64,000 nt of DNA from Ascarosepion bandense (GCA_037127315.1 JBBBDQ010000400.1:1089501-1153500); one strand, 5' to 3'; numbered from the stretch's first letter, positions 20,601-32,089 are shown. Made by a program: numbers and translations. The notes: generated from the letters alone by a model not told the origin.

Positions 20601-23400
20601 TTCACAGCGAGAACCCTCCATGCCGGATATATTCGCTTTGTATTCCATTTGTGAGATGCAGGTTCTACTCGAGCAGGTTCTTCCCCGAACTGCTGCTTTG
20701 TGGAACCGACTCCCAAGGGAATGCTTCACTTGATCATCAAAATATTAATCTGTTCATATATATATATATAAATAAAAAAAAACCATTTATAAGAACCAGA
20801 TCATTTTTGAAAATAGAAAAGTTGCCGGCAGAATGCCTCATGCCGGATATATGTTCGCTTTTGTATTCCATTTGTGGGAATGCAGGTTCTACTCGAGCAG
20901 AGTTTCTTCCCCGAACTACTGCTTTGTGGAACCGACTCCCAACAGGGGGCCTTCTTGATCATCAAAATATTAATCTGTTCATATATATATATATATATAA
21001 ATAAAAACCGTTTAGCAAGAAGACCAGATCATTTTTTGAAATAGAAAAGTTTTTCACAGCGAAGACCCTCCGCTTTGGATATGTTCGGCACGAGCACATT
21101 TGTGAGATGCAGGTTCTACTCGAGCAGGTTCTTCCCCGAACTGCTGCTTTGTGGAACCGACTCCCAAGGGAATGCGCTGCTTGATCATCAAAATATTAAT
21201 CTATTCATATATATATATATATATAAATAAAAAAAACCCATTTATAAGAACCAGATCATTTTTTGAGAAATAGAAAAAGATTTTTCACAGCGAAGACTAT
21301 CCATGCCGGATATATTCGCTTTGTATTCCATTTGGCGAGATGCAGGTTCTACTCGAACGCGGGTTCTTCCCCGAACTGCTGCTTTGTGGTTGACTTAGGG
21401 AATGCTCTTGATCATCAAAATATTAATCTGTTCATATATATATATATAAATAAAAAAAAACCATTTATAAGAACCAGATCATTTTTTGAAAATAGAAAAG
21501 TTTTCACAGCGGGAATGTCCCTCCTTTCCGGATATATTCGCTGCCCATTCCATTGTGAGATGCAGGTTCTACTCAGACAGGTTCTTCCCCCGAACTGCTG
21601 CTTTGTGAGACAGCTCCCAAAGGAATGCTTCTTGATCATCAAAATATTAATCTGTTCATATATATATATATATAAATAAAAAAACCCATTTATAAGAACC
21701 AGATCATTTTGAAAAATAGAAAGATTTTTCACAGCAGAAACCCACTGTACCGGATATATTCGCTTTGTATTCCATTTGTGAGATGCGGGTTCTACTCGAA
21801 AAACGGGTTCTTCCCACGAACTGCTGCTTTGTGGGGAATGCTTCTTGATCATCAAAATATTAATCTGTTCATATATATATATATATAAATAAAAAAAACC
21901 ATTTATAAAGACGGATCAAATTTTTTTGAAAATAGAAAAGATTTTTTCACGAAGACCCTCCATGCCGGATATTCGCTTTGTATTCCATTTGTGAGATGCG
22001 GGTTCTACTCGAGCAGGTTCTTCCCCGAACTGCTGCTTTGTGGAACCGTCCCAAGAATGCTTCTTGATCATCAAATATTAATCTGTTCATATATATATAT
22101 ATATAAATAAAAAAAAAACCATTTATAAGAACCAGATCATTTTTTGAAAATAGAAAAGATTTTTCACAGCAAAGACCCTCCATGCCGGATATGTTGCTTT
22201 GTATTCCATTTGTGAGATGAGTTCTATGAGCAGGTTCTTCCCCAAGACTGCTGCTTTGTGGAACCGACTCCCAAAGGGAATGCTTCTTGATCATCAAAAT
22301 ATTAATCTGTTCATATATATATATATATAAATAAAAAAAAAAAAACCATTTATAAGAACCAGATCATTTGAAAATAGAAAGATTTTTCACAGCGAAGACC
22401 CTCCATGCCGGATATATTCGCTTTGTATTCCATTTGTGAGATGCAGGTTCTACTCGAGCAGGTTCTTCCCCAAATTTTGCTGCTTTGTGGAACCGACTCG
22501 AGAATGCTTCTTGATCATCAAAATATTAATCTGTTCATATATATATATATATAAATAAAAAAAACCATTTATAAGAACCAGATCATTTTTGAAAATAAGA
22601 AAATTTTTTTCCACAGCGAAGACCCTCCACATGCCGGATATATCATCGCTTTGTATTCCATTTGTGAATTGATTCTACTCGACGGGTTCTTCCCCGAACT
22701 GCTGCTTGTGAGTTGTTCTGAGAATGTCGCGATCATCAAAATATTAATCTGTTCATATATATATATATATAAATAAAAAAAACCATTATAAGAACCAGAT
22801 CATTTTTTGAAAATAGAAAAGATTTTTCACAGCGAAGACTATCCATGCCGGATATATTCGCTGCACCATTCATCCATTGTGAGATACAGGTTCTACTCGA
22901 GCAGGTTCTTCCCACGAACTGCTGCTTTGTGGAACAAACTCCCAAGGGAATGCTTCTTGATGTCCAATATTAATCTGTTCATATATATATATATATAAAT
23001 AAAAAAAAACCATTTATAAGAACCAGATCATTTTTTGAAAATAGAAAGATTTTCACAGCGAAGACCCTCCATGCCGGATATATTCGCTTTGTATTCCATT
23101 TGTGAGATACGAGTTCTACTCGAGCAGGTTCTTCCCCCGAACTGCTGCTTTGTGGAACCGACTCCCAAGGAATGCTTCTTGATCATCAAAATATTAATCT
23201 GTTCATATATATATATATATAAATAAAAAAACCCATTTATAAGAACCAGATCATTTTTTGAAAATGAGAAAGATTTTTCACAGCGAAGACCCTCCATGCC
23301 GGATATATTCGCTTTGTATTCCATTGATGAGATGCAAGTTCCACTCGAGTAGTTTCTTCCCATGATTCGCAGCTTTGTGGAAACAATCCCGATGATGGTG
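17630..23400 (+). repeat. Satellite array of about 25 units of about 224 bp, LINE-derived
   Basis: Each unit contains a block translating as FYSSRFFPRTAALWNRLPRE with CFLDHQNINLF, which is the C-terminus of a LINE ORF2 (compare FYSNSVFSRSSRLWNSLPQV at 29375). A (TA)n run, AAATAAAAAAA and an AT-rich link (CCATTTATAAGAACCAGATC) complete the unit. TTAATCTGTTCATATATA recurs about every 224 bp from about 17812 to 23193. Units carry private 1-5 base insertions and deletions. The last unit runs into a unique, LINE-like end (about 23340-23400). The open frames here are fragments of this repeat, not genes. Confidence 0.9.
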
Positions 23401-23552
23401 TTTTCCTGAACATTACAATTTTAACCTATATCTAGAGTTAACTATTATCATCGCCTCTTATAAACTGAGCCTTTCATTCTATAAACCTCTTCCTCGAATG
23501 GATCTTGAGTCTTATAAAGAGCGAATGTAATTGTAAAAAATGAAACAAAGGC
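23401..23552. other. Right flank of the satellite
   Basis: Unique-looking sequence after the last unit. It may include the 3' end of the LINE from which the array arose, because the coding similarity continues a little past the last (TA)n position. Confidence 0.4.
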
Positions 23553-23900
23553 TCATTGATAAACATCCTCACAGTAGCCATCAATGGGAATAAATTTGTA
23601 TTTCCATCTCACATCATGACTCTTGTAATTCATTAGAGTCAAAGGGGCATCAAACTTACTACTACTGCAGTAGAAGTGAAGTGTCCAGGGTAATATAGAC
23701 TGATAGGACCTCTCCGTCTTTCTCCTAGAATGTTTGCCACCTCTAGCCACGGGTATCCCGTCAGCTCTGCTATTCAGCTCATAGCTAGGGGAAGAACCAA
23801 TAACTTCATGCCTTTCTAAAGAACATTTGTCTGATAAGGAACTGTTGGAATTCAAATTCATCTCGTTTATTTCTCTAACCATCCCCGGCACTATCTGCAT
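23553..23900 (-). CDS. 115-codon open frame, unidentified (possible exon)
   Basis: Mixed, non-repetitive composition with segments such as LERHEVIGSSPSYELNSRAD and LTLMNYKSHDVRWKYKFIPI, ending at a stop after CEDVYQ. It resembles no retroelement protein I know, and it lies in a small non-repetitive island between the satellite and a short tandem repeat. There is no supporting promoter, and splice sites were not established. It may be chance. Confidence 0.25.
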   Translation of the reverse strand: MQIVPGMVREINEMNLNSNSSLSDKCSLERHEVIGSSPSYELNSRADGIPVARGGKHSRRKTERSYQSILPWTLHFYCSSSKFDAPLTLMNYKSHDVRWKYKFIPIDGYCEDVYQ

Positions 23901-23929
23901 TCGTATGTGAGTATATATTCTTCTAACCT

Positions 23930-24165
23930 GTATGAATGGGAGGCGTGTCAGGTATACATAAAATTTGTGAGATGATATTCTTCTAGACTGCCATTTTTAT
24001 GCATTGGAGACGTGTCAGCTCTGCATATCCATTTGTGAGTATATATTCTCGTAGACTGTCAACTCTGCATATCCATTTGTGAGTATATATTCTCGTAGAC
24101 TGTCAGCTCTGCATTTGTGAGATAATCTTCTCCTAGACTGCGACCTCCTTGCATAGGAGACGTGT
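23930..24165 (+). repeat. Short tandem repeat, about 44-bp unit
   Basis: Three to four imperfect copies containing TGTCAGCTCTGCATATCCAT and TTGTGAGTATATATTC. Confidence 0.65.
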
Positions 24166-24468
24166 TACTTCTGAAAAACAAAATCAGAAACATATTTGAT
24201 AATTTGATCACATATATATAAGTAAAAATGTACAAATTTTAAATTAATTTTTTTGTCTATGAAATGACATGGCAGTTCAATTTGAAACCTCGATTTATCT
24301 GGGTTTGTAAATTTGATCAGAATCCAATAATTAGTTTTAAATAAGGTGTATTTCAGTAGCAAGAATTCCTCCAAACAACTTTATTTTTGTTTTTTATTAT
24401 ATTTTTCGAGTTTCAAAATGAAATCTTGTATATCAGAAAGAAAATTATAAATAAATTGTTCAAACAAT
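24166..24468. other. Gene-free stretch
   Basis: AT-rich, nothing recognised. Confidence 0.5.
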
Positions 24469-24660
24469 TGGAGTAGATAGATCTATCGCCCGGTTCACAC
24501 TCCACCCATGTCTAGTGAACAGGTTAAGAGGCTCATCCCTTGTTCCCTGTTTAGGATGTGGTTTCCGGTTTTATCTTTTCCAATCTTTTCACTATTACCT
24601 AGCCCCCTGCACATCAGTGGCGTTACCGCCTTGCTCGGGGTAATACGATTAAAAAAAAAA
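24469..24660 (+). mobile_element. SINE family B, full length
   Basis: Head GGAGTAGATAGATCTATCGC, middle GTTCCCTGTTTAGGATGTGG, tail GCCTTGCTCGGGGTAATACG plus an A run. One of the most complete B copies. Confidence 0.75.
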
Positions 24661-24994
24661 TTTTCATTTTTTTGTTCTTTTTAAGCACGTTCAACTATCT
24701 CAGTCATTATCAATAACTGGGTTTTGTCAATATGGTAAACAAAATTTTGGCTAAATCCTAAATGTTTAGATTACTGAAATTGGAGTTACTTTACTTCAAA
24801 AGACCGTCATATAGAAGGATGAAACAGAAAAGAAAATATTGATTATTTATAAGTGTTGCTTTTTGGTTCAATAATAAAATTAGGCACATTCAATTCAAAG
24901 CCGCAACTTTCAATGAACTTGAAATGACATTGGATTGTATGGCGGTACCCCTTACCACTAGGTTATAAAAGCCAGGATATCAGGTGTGGATGAA
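24661..24994. other. Gene-free stretch
   Basis: AT-rich, nothing recognised. Confidence 0.5.
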
Positions 24995-25240
24995 GATTAT
25001 CTATCTCCACACAACCACACACACACACTGGACTCTAGCTCTCCCCCCACCTCCGTATAACCTTCCCTTTCTCTCCACCTATGTATCTGTCATCGTACCT
25101 GCATTCTCAGCTTTCTATTGCTCCTTTCTAACTAGTTTGTACTCCTCACTCTTTTCTCATTAATCTTTTTACAGTTATGTAGCCCCCCGCACATCAGTGG
25201 CATTTCTGCCTTGCTCGGGGTGAAATGATTAAAAAAAAAA
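24995..25240 (+). mobile_element. LINE family L 3' UTR
   Basis: Matches in inverse the non-coding part of the copy at 56255-56600 (CTCCACCTATGTATCTGTCA). It ends in GCCTTGCTCGGGGTGAAATG and an A run. No coding part is left. Confidence 0.6.
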
Positions 25241-25741
25241 AACACGCACATACCTGAGCTGGTGTCTTAGAATTAGCAGCAGAAGCCTTTAAATAAATAC
25301 GAAAAAAAACTGTTTTGACTATAAATGACTTATTTTACACAGTTTGTAGGCGCTAATCACCAGAGGCACTACACAAATATCAAAGGATGCTGGTAATAAG
25401 AACAGCTGCAGTGGCAATCATGAGAAATTTGGGAGAAGAATTCCTCACCATCACCCCACAAAGAAAAAATAGTGTAGCCAAAAATGTGTCAGATCACATA
25501 CATAATTGTGTAATATCCTTAGGTTTAATTAAGAGGAGAAAGCAAAACTTTAAAATTAAAGCATCCATACCTGCTAAAAATGGAGCAGTTTTACTATGAG
25601 AAGCCTTTTAATTTTTTTTTTTTAATTTACAGGTGGGGATTTCACTTAAGAAAATCGGGTGTACTCATTCCACCGCTTCACTCTAAGTTGTCAAAGTTTC
25701 TCTCCTGGAGAGGCTGGAACCATTTTTCCCTCTATTTTATA
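25241..25741. other. Gene-free stretch with a 70-codon open frame
   Basis: A plus-strand frame at 25387-25599 (MLVIRTAAVAIMRNLGEEFL...) has ordinary composition but no recognisable motif and no context. I do not call it a gene. Confidence 0.4.
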
Positions 25742-26319
25742 CTAGCAGTATAGCCCGGCGTTGCTCGAGTGTAGTGAAAGCCTTAAAACTAATCCATGTC
25801 CCTGGAGTTCAGACTCTTTAGACGTTGGCACGAAAGACTAAAAAGCATTAGTTGTTTCCAGTTAAAGTGAAACTGTAGAATTTTGAAGGCTAAATAAGTA
25901 CTCTGAGTAAATGGTATCATGGCCGAGACTAAGAACTACAATTATACCTACTTAGAGCCAAACCCGAAGCAAAAACTAAAATAAAAGGGCTGAAAAAATA
26001 CAGACATACAGGCAGATAAACACACACACAAACATCTTGCCTTTTATATATATATATCATCAATTTTTTGCACTATTGTAAGAACTGCAACCTTAAAACT
26101 TCTGAATATCGTTTCTTATGTCTTTGTCTATGAGTGTATCAAATTTGATTAAAATCGAACCACTCCTTCTATAACCCGATATTTTCGATTATTGATTTTC
26201 GATATATATCGGGAGTACCTCGACACAAAACCTAGCTAAGAACACTCGCAGACGCTTATAGTACAACTGTAAATTTTCAAGAAAATCGGTTCAGTCGTTT
26301 CGGAGTGTATAGGTAACGG

Positions 26320-26352
<33 letters not shown>

Positions 26353-26401
26353 GAGACAAAGTTTCATTTTTAAATAAGTTTTGATTTATATTAGATTTAG
26401 A
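25742..26401 (-). mobile_element. Non-autonomous Helitron, copy 2
   Basis: On the minus strand it starts A|TCTAAATCTAA and ends in the GC hairpin (CTCGAGCAACGCCGGGC) and CTAG|T at 25742. Internal GT-rich runs resemble copy 1. No ORF. Confidence 0.75.
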
Positions 26402-26454
26402 TATACGCTGAAATTAGTTTTATATAAAATTTAATAAATTTTGTATGCATTAGT

Positions 26455-27090
26455 TTAATCATTTCACCCCAAGCAAGGCAGGACTGCCACTGGTGCTGAG
26501 GGGATTACAGAGAAGGTGATTGATGAGAAAGAGAAACAAGTTACAGGGGAGTCAGAGAATGAGTAAGAAACGAATGTGAATACCGGTGTGAATAGGGCTG
26601 CATGAGAAGGGAATGGAAAGGAAGAAGAACATGGTTGTCAGGGAAAGAATGTGAGTCAAGAAGATAAGAGATGGCAATTAAATTCTTGGAGATTATAGAT
26701 TTCAGCGAAGCAAGTATACTGAAGGGAATTCCACAGGCGGGATGTGCAAGCAAAACAGCTGATGGAGTAGAAGTTGCGGTTACATTTGATTGGTTTCACT
26801 GTAAAAGGGTGGGACCTATCCGCTAGTCTAGTAGCTTGAGTAAATTCATTCAGAGAGCTAAGCTCATCGGAGCAGAAGCCGTGAAACTATTTGAAGAAAA
26901 AACAGAGGGAAGCCACATTACGTCGGTGAGAAAGTGACTAGAGTTGAGCTGCCAGGTTGGGATCACTTATATTACAGATTTTTCGTTGGATTTTGTCAAG
27001 AAGCCTGAGATGAATAGCAGGCGCACCCGACCAGATGTGACGGCAGTATTCCATGCATGAGTGAATAGTAGATTTATATATGTGTAAGAT
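26455..27090 (-). pseudogene. LINE family L ORF2 C-terminus
   Basis: The minus strand reads MEYCRHIWSGAPA, LLDKIQRKICNI, RRNVASLCFFFK, FHGFCSDELSSL, SRLWNSLQYTCFAEIYNLQE and then the conserved tail at 26455-26500. It is broken by stops. Collinear with 29375-30048 over its whole length. Confidence 0.7.
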
Positions 27091-28299
27091 GGATTTAGAC
27101 GAGAAAAACTTCCTAGCTCTACAAAAAGAACCAACCTTCCAAGCAGCGCTTTTAGCTATGGATTCAATTTGGTCATTCCACTTGAGGTCGGCTGATAGAT
27201 TTAGGCGACATACAAATACAGGTAAAAACTCTAGTCATATAATGCTCACCTGGATTTTTAAGATTTCACAAAATATAATGTTTTGTATTGACCACTTCTT
27301 ACGAAAAATGCTAAAATGCAACACCAAACACTATTTTTAAATCAAGTGTGAGAAAGTGATGGGAGATTGGATATCATTGATGACGTCACTGTTAGTGTGG
27401 GAAGGAACGTTCGGTAAGCTTTCAATCTCTACCAACAATGTCGTGTTTTGATTAAAATGTTACAATACATACAGTTACAGTATTTGTATAAAAACAAAAT
27501 ATGCATCCTGGTAACAGTTAAAAGTAATGAAAACTGAGAAAAGGTCATTTTTTTATTTTTTAGAATTTTATTTCTAACACTACAACGCAAAAATCAGACA
27601 GGTAGCCATGTTCCATTTTGTAATTCTCATTTGTGGCAAGTCGTGTCAACACCTGGAAAAAATTCGGATTTTGGAAGTTCGGATATAGGTTACTCAACCT
27701 GTACTTTGATTGCTATATAAAGCTTTGATGGGGAATACTTTCTCTCATGAAAACCAGATTCAAGAGTCTATGGAAATATTTTCGTATCAAAACCTGCGGA
27801 ATTAACTCAAAAAAAATAACAAAAAGGTGCCTGAATGGCGACAACAAATCATTGCAAATAATTCCGAAATTATAAATGAGTAAAATGGAATCGTACGTTA
27901 CCCTTTAAAAGAATAAAGTCGATAAACAAAAACAGAAGTTATTTATTATTCGAACTAATAAAATTAATTTGAATTAATTATCAACCCACCTGTTGCATAA
28001 GTTTTATTCATTTCTTTCTTTCATCTGCTGAGATAAAATTTTATTCGACTTTACAGTCGGTAATTTTATGTTTTTCAAAATGGAAGATTTTATTTATGCT
28101 GCCATTATTCTCATATGCTTTTATTCATATGATCTTAAAATAAATTTTTAAAAAAGAGTGGGTTACTGTATGTGCAAAGAAATAATTTTAAATACATAGA
28201 GGCACTTTTAGCATCTGAAATAATTTTAAATGAAGTCAAAATTTGTAATAATATTGCTGAGTGAGACCTGGGGGCTTACATATACATATAAAACAAACA

Positions 28300-28342
<43 letters not shown>
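27091..28342. other. Gene-free stretch
   Basis: AT-rich; a (TA)n run at about 28303-28342 forms its right edge. No gene or family recognised. Confidence 0.5.
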
Positions 28343-28346
<4 letters not shown>

Positions 28347-28900
28347 CTAAGCAAGAGCCAACAACCTACCACGGTTTCGCCGAACGGCTCGTCAGAGAAA
28401 TTGGCACTAACTCCGTTGGGCGAAACCGTGGTAGGTTGTTGGCTTTTGCTTAGATTTTTTGTCTTTGCTTGCTCTACTTTCGTATTGAGCGCTTTAGTGT
28501 TAGGGTTTTCGTCTTGGGTTTTTTTTCTTTCTTACGAGTGCTTGACTTTTTGTTCATGTACTTCGTTTGTTTCTTTTTTTACTTCCCCTTCTTTTCCCTC
28601 CGAGTTCGTCCTCGGTGGGTTGTACAAGACGATTTAAATTATAGCTTAATTAATACTAGTTTCAGCAGAGTTAGTTCTGTTACTATTGGTATTGTTATTA
28701 CTATAGTTAATATATTGATTGATTGATTGTTTAATTACTTAGTTTTGGGTCATAGCAAAATTAGACCAGTGCACATTTGTATTAAAAAATATTCAATACA
28801 ATTATATTGCTGAACTTTTGAATATTCTTCATTTGTAAACGAGTTATTACGCGACCTAGGTTTCTACCATGTGGTATCTTCAGGCGATAATATATATATA
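28343..28900 (+). mobile_element. PLE terminal repeat with hammerheads, copy 1
   Basis: Matches 54900-55400 in inverse orientation, including GCTCTACTTTCGTATTGAGC, the TTCGTCCTCGGTGGGTTGTA block and a string near 28850 (CGAGTTATTACGCGACCTAG) like the one after the decayed PLE at 54900. At its left end is a minus-strand hammerhead and, facing it, a degenerate second motif. PLE terminal repeats (pLTRs) with hammerheads are documented; calling this one a pLTR rests on the PLE coding remnant beside the 54-kb copy. Confidence 0.6.
28357..28405 (-). ncRNA. Type I hammerhead ribozyme, PLE family
   Basis: On the minus strand: CTGACGA, helix II GCC-GTTC-GGC, GAA, helix III ACC-GT-GGT, cleavage-site A. 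Helix I pairs GCCAA with TTGGC across an internal loop. Core residues are complete. A second copy facing it (28406-28445, plus strand) has lost the CUGANGA core. Confidence 0.75.
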
Positions 28901-29374
28901 GATATATTTGAGCAGCAAACGTTTTATACATATTTGTTTTAATGTGTCAAACCGGAAAACTCTTAGTTTTTAAGTCTTTCAAGTTTTCTTACAGGTATGG
29001 TGTGTGTATATGCGTGGTTGATTGATTTGTTTTTTTTTTTTACGGTTTATCACACTTTACACGTTATTTAAAGCCCTAAAATATTTTGGGATTGTAAAAA
29101 TCTTTTGGGGGTAATGATTTATTGATACAAGTCCTACTAATTAAGCCATATTTAAAGCTAAGTGAATATAATAAACCTGGCTAGAATTGAAACTCGACTC
29201 TTCGATTTCCAATTCTGAATCATTATCGATTACACCAGCTGAATAATTCACATTGCAAACTAATTTGTTTCAAAAGACGAGCACCCGATTACTTTTACCT
29301 TGAGCCATGATAAACTATGATTTCTTTAAAGGAGAGAATTATAAAATTCTAAGAAAGTTCATAAAATGAGTAAA
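28901..29374. other. Gene-free stretch
   Basis: AT-rich. The part at about 29180-29235 (GAAACTCGACTCTTCGATTT) resembles a worn tRNA-like SINE head on the minus strand, too diverged to call. Confidence 0.45.
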
Positions 29375-30048
29375 CCTTTATGATCCCCAGACCCTTAACC
29401 CATAAGGTTCGTAAGGAGGGGGTACCTCGTCTATTGCAACCACAGTACAAAAATAGCTGCCATATCTGGTCGGGTGCCCCTGCTGCTCTCCTTGGGCTTC
29501 TTGACAAAATACAAAGGAGGATCTGTAACGTGGTTGATACTGACTTGGCAGACCGGCTGCAACTACTCTCTCACCGGCATGATGTGGCTTCCCTGTGCCT
29601 CTTCTACAAGTACTTTCATGGCTTCTGCTCCGATGAGCTTAGATCACTGGTGCCGCCTAAGCACGAATTTACACGAGATACTAGATTAGCAACTAGGTCC
29701 TACCCTTTTACAGTTAAACAAATAAGATGTAACCGTAAATTCTACTCCAACAGCGTCTTTTCTCGCTCTTCCCGCCTGTGGAACTCCCTTCCACAAGTCT
29801 GCTTTCCTGACAGTTACAATCTCCAGGTGTTTAAATGTAGGGTCAATAGACACCTCCTATCACACTAACTCCCAATTATTCTCACAACACTCTCATCTAC
29901 CCAACCCTCATTCTCGGTATCCTTACCCGCCTATCACCCACCCTCTGTCATTTCCTATATTTAATCAGCCTTTCTCCACTCTACGTATCCCCCTGCACAG
30001 TAGTGGCAGTGACATGCCTTGCTCGGGGTGAAACGCTTATAAAAAAAA
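29375..30048 (+). pseudogene. LINE family L ORF2 C-terminus, best-preserved copy
   Basis: The open frame covers about 160 codons: CHIWSGAPAALLGLLDKIQR, RICNVVD, DVASLCLFYKYFHGFCSDEL, FYSNSVFSRSSRLWNSLPQV, CFPDSYNLQVFKCRVNRHLL, stop. A 3' UTR and GCCTTGCTCGGGGTGAAACG tail follow. This is the region downstream of the RT domain in CR1/L2/Jockey-like LINEs; RT itself is absent, as expected from 5' truncation. It is the reference for the other L copies and for the satellite at 17.6-23.4 kb. Confidence 0.75.
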
Positions 30049-30084
30049 TAAAAAAAAACCTGTTATGGCTCGTTTTTCTCCACT

Positions 30085-30250
30085 CAGTCTGCAATTGCTA
30101 TTTACCCACAACTGAAAGGAGAAGAGATGGATTCACATCTTTCCCAAGAGTATTAGCATATAAGTGAATGTGATGAACACAACTGGAATTCGAACTCGGG
30201 ACTCCGATTTCTCAATCTGAGCCGCTCTCCGTTACTCTACGGTGACACCA
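30085..30250 (-). mobile_element. tRNA-derived SINE, worn copy
   Basis: Body and head recognisable (ACAACTGGAATTCGAACTCG on the plus strand) but diverged more than the other copies. The 3' third is missing. Confidence 0.6.
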
Positions 30251-31067
30251 TAAGCTTTAGAAAGAAGCAAAAGTTTCAATTATGATAGTATTTTTTTTCT
30301 TTTCTTTATTCTTCGACTTTCAGCGCGAGTTTAAAAAGTCACTTTGCAAAATTACAAACACCCCTAATAGCTTCAAGGATAGGTTTGCATTTCATTTCTG
30401 TTAAAAACATTAGTCTTGTAACCAGACATGTTAACTGTTGGGGGTAACGATATTGTAGGCAGGGAGAGGTCAGATCCTTTATTTGTTCATGAAGATACTG
30501 AAAGCTGATACTGTCGTTAGTTTTGAACAAAGTCTTCTTCGCTGCACCCCCAACCAACTTCACCATTTACAGTCCATACAGACAAATCCCTGGAGTGTCG
30601 TCTGTTAATAGCAAAAAATTAAATGGGATAGGCATGAATCCACTTTGCCCTAGATCTTACCAATTCTGTAAACATCCTAAGAAAATGTAAATCACTATCA
30701 TTAAGTGAGTGAGCACTTATGCTTCTTGGGGTTATATCTCTTCTGGATGCGCGTAATTATGGCTCTCCACAACATCCTCTAAGCAATGTTTCTTCCTTCG
30801 TCATTCTGCTATCCATTTGCACAAGTTTGTTAGATAAGTTACTCATTGTTTTCCGTTGTCTCACTTGCTTTCGATATGTTATGTCAATATTAAATTTTCC
30901 AAGCTTTCTTTCCTCGTTATATGACCCAGAAAATACAACTGTTTCTTATTCTAAGCACAAGTGTTTGTTTTTCTTTTTTTCATTCTTATTTTCTTTTAAA
31001 CTTCTTGTTGCTTAGCTGTTGATATTAAATAAGCTCACCACTCTTCTTTTTAATTTCTAAAAAAACT
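30251..31067. other. Gene-free stretch
   Basis: No gene recognised. On the minus strand about 30640-30960 gives a weak, stop-broken frame that might be an old LINE C-terminus. I cannot confirm it. Confidence 0.4.
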
Positions 31068-31956
31068 GCTTACGGCCATATCACGTTGAATACACCGGTT
31101 CTCGCTCGATCAAGCAACGTTGAGCCTGGTCAATACTTAGATGTGTGACCGCTTTTAATCCCAGGTGCTGTAAGCGTTTAGTGACGGATGTGCATTGTGG
31201 TGCAGTGGATATCGGCTCTGAAAGAGAAATCTGTGAGCCGAGTTTGAATTCCAGTTAAATACCCTGCATTCACTTAAGCACTGGTACCCTTGGGAAATGT
31301 ATTAATCCGTCCCTTCCCTCCAGTTATGTATTAAATAACAAGGGTTGGACTTGGGAACTCTGTCCTTAAAAACAAATCCCAATGAATCTTGATACTAGAA
31401 AAGAAAAAAATATTACTAGACACAAAACTTATATAAAAACAACAATAAATTGTTGAAAGAAAAAGGTATTACCAGCAATAAATAAATAAAATTTAGTTGG
31501 CAATTGTGACGATAAACATTCACACTTACCAGAGCCAAAGCGTCCACGGTGTTTTGCTTGTCGGGTTGCTGTGTTATGATGAATGCGTGCGTAAACCCAC
31601 GTTCGTCGTCTCGTCAGCTGCGTCCTTGCAAGTTTGGTCAAAGAAAGAAATATTCTTCGACCTGTCATTTTATGCTGAGTGAGAATGAGACCGACGGTGA
31701 TGATTGGTGCGTCGGCAATGGTTTTTGTCCATAAAAGGGGTCTGAGACAATGACTGCCAGTGTGGTTGGGACCGTGGTGACGTGCGCAGCTGAGAGAGTG
31801 CATTGAGTTAAAACTGTTTATTTTTGTCTGGAAGCTTCAAATCCACAAGTGAAGCGAGCGGTGTAACCGAAACCAAACAGAAATTTACTCTTTAACTACA
31901 GCAATAAATGACCAGCCGAGGTTGATATGCCATAAAACAAAAACAATCAACAAAAA
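31068..31956 (+). mobile_element. Composite 5S rRNA-tRNA SINE, copy 2 (with insertion)
   Basis: Starts exactly at the 5S 5' end (GCTTACGGCCATATCACGTT) after the direct repeat TCTAAAAAAACT (31056-31067), whose partner TCTAAAAAACT lies at 31957-31967. The 5S part has an internal deletion of about 10 bp. The tRNA-like head, body and 3' end (GATATGCCATAAAAC) follow copy 1. A 415-bp foreign segment interrupts the body at 31484. Independent target duplications at both copies establish the 5S-tRNA-body order as a real mobile unit. Confidence 0.8.
31484..31898. mobile_element. 415-bp insertion of unknown class
   Basis: Flanked by an 11-bp direct repeat CAGCAATAAAT (31473-31483 and 31899-31909); composite copy 1 shows the empty site. 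The insert is more GC-rich than its surroundings. On the minus strand it has CCTTTTATGGAC, AATAAACAG and a perfect splice-donor-like CTCTGGTAAGT. No terminal inverted repeats and no ORF that I recognise. Solo LTR, SINE or retroposed leader are all possible. Confidence 0.6.
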
Positions 31957-32089
31957 TCTAAAAAACTATTCCTGTTTCTTAATACTTTATTTAGCTTTTA
32001 GAAGGCATTTTGCTATTTTGACACATGTTCAGATTTTCCTGTCAGATTTACCATCCTCTTCATTTCGTTGTGAGTATTTAATTCTCAAC

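Noticed and set aside
17872..23363. Many 60-146-codon frames with FIYIYIY and NRLPRECFL segments
   Set aside because: They are pieces of the 224-bp satellite unit, repeated every unit; not genes.
17630..23400. CRISPR-like or coding repeat-protein array
   Set aside because: No spacers. The reading frame is broken in most units and (TA)n interrupts it.
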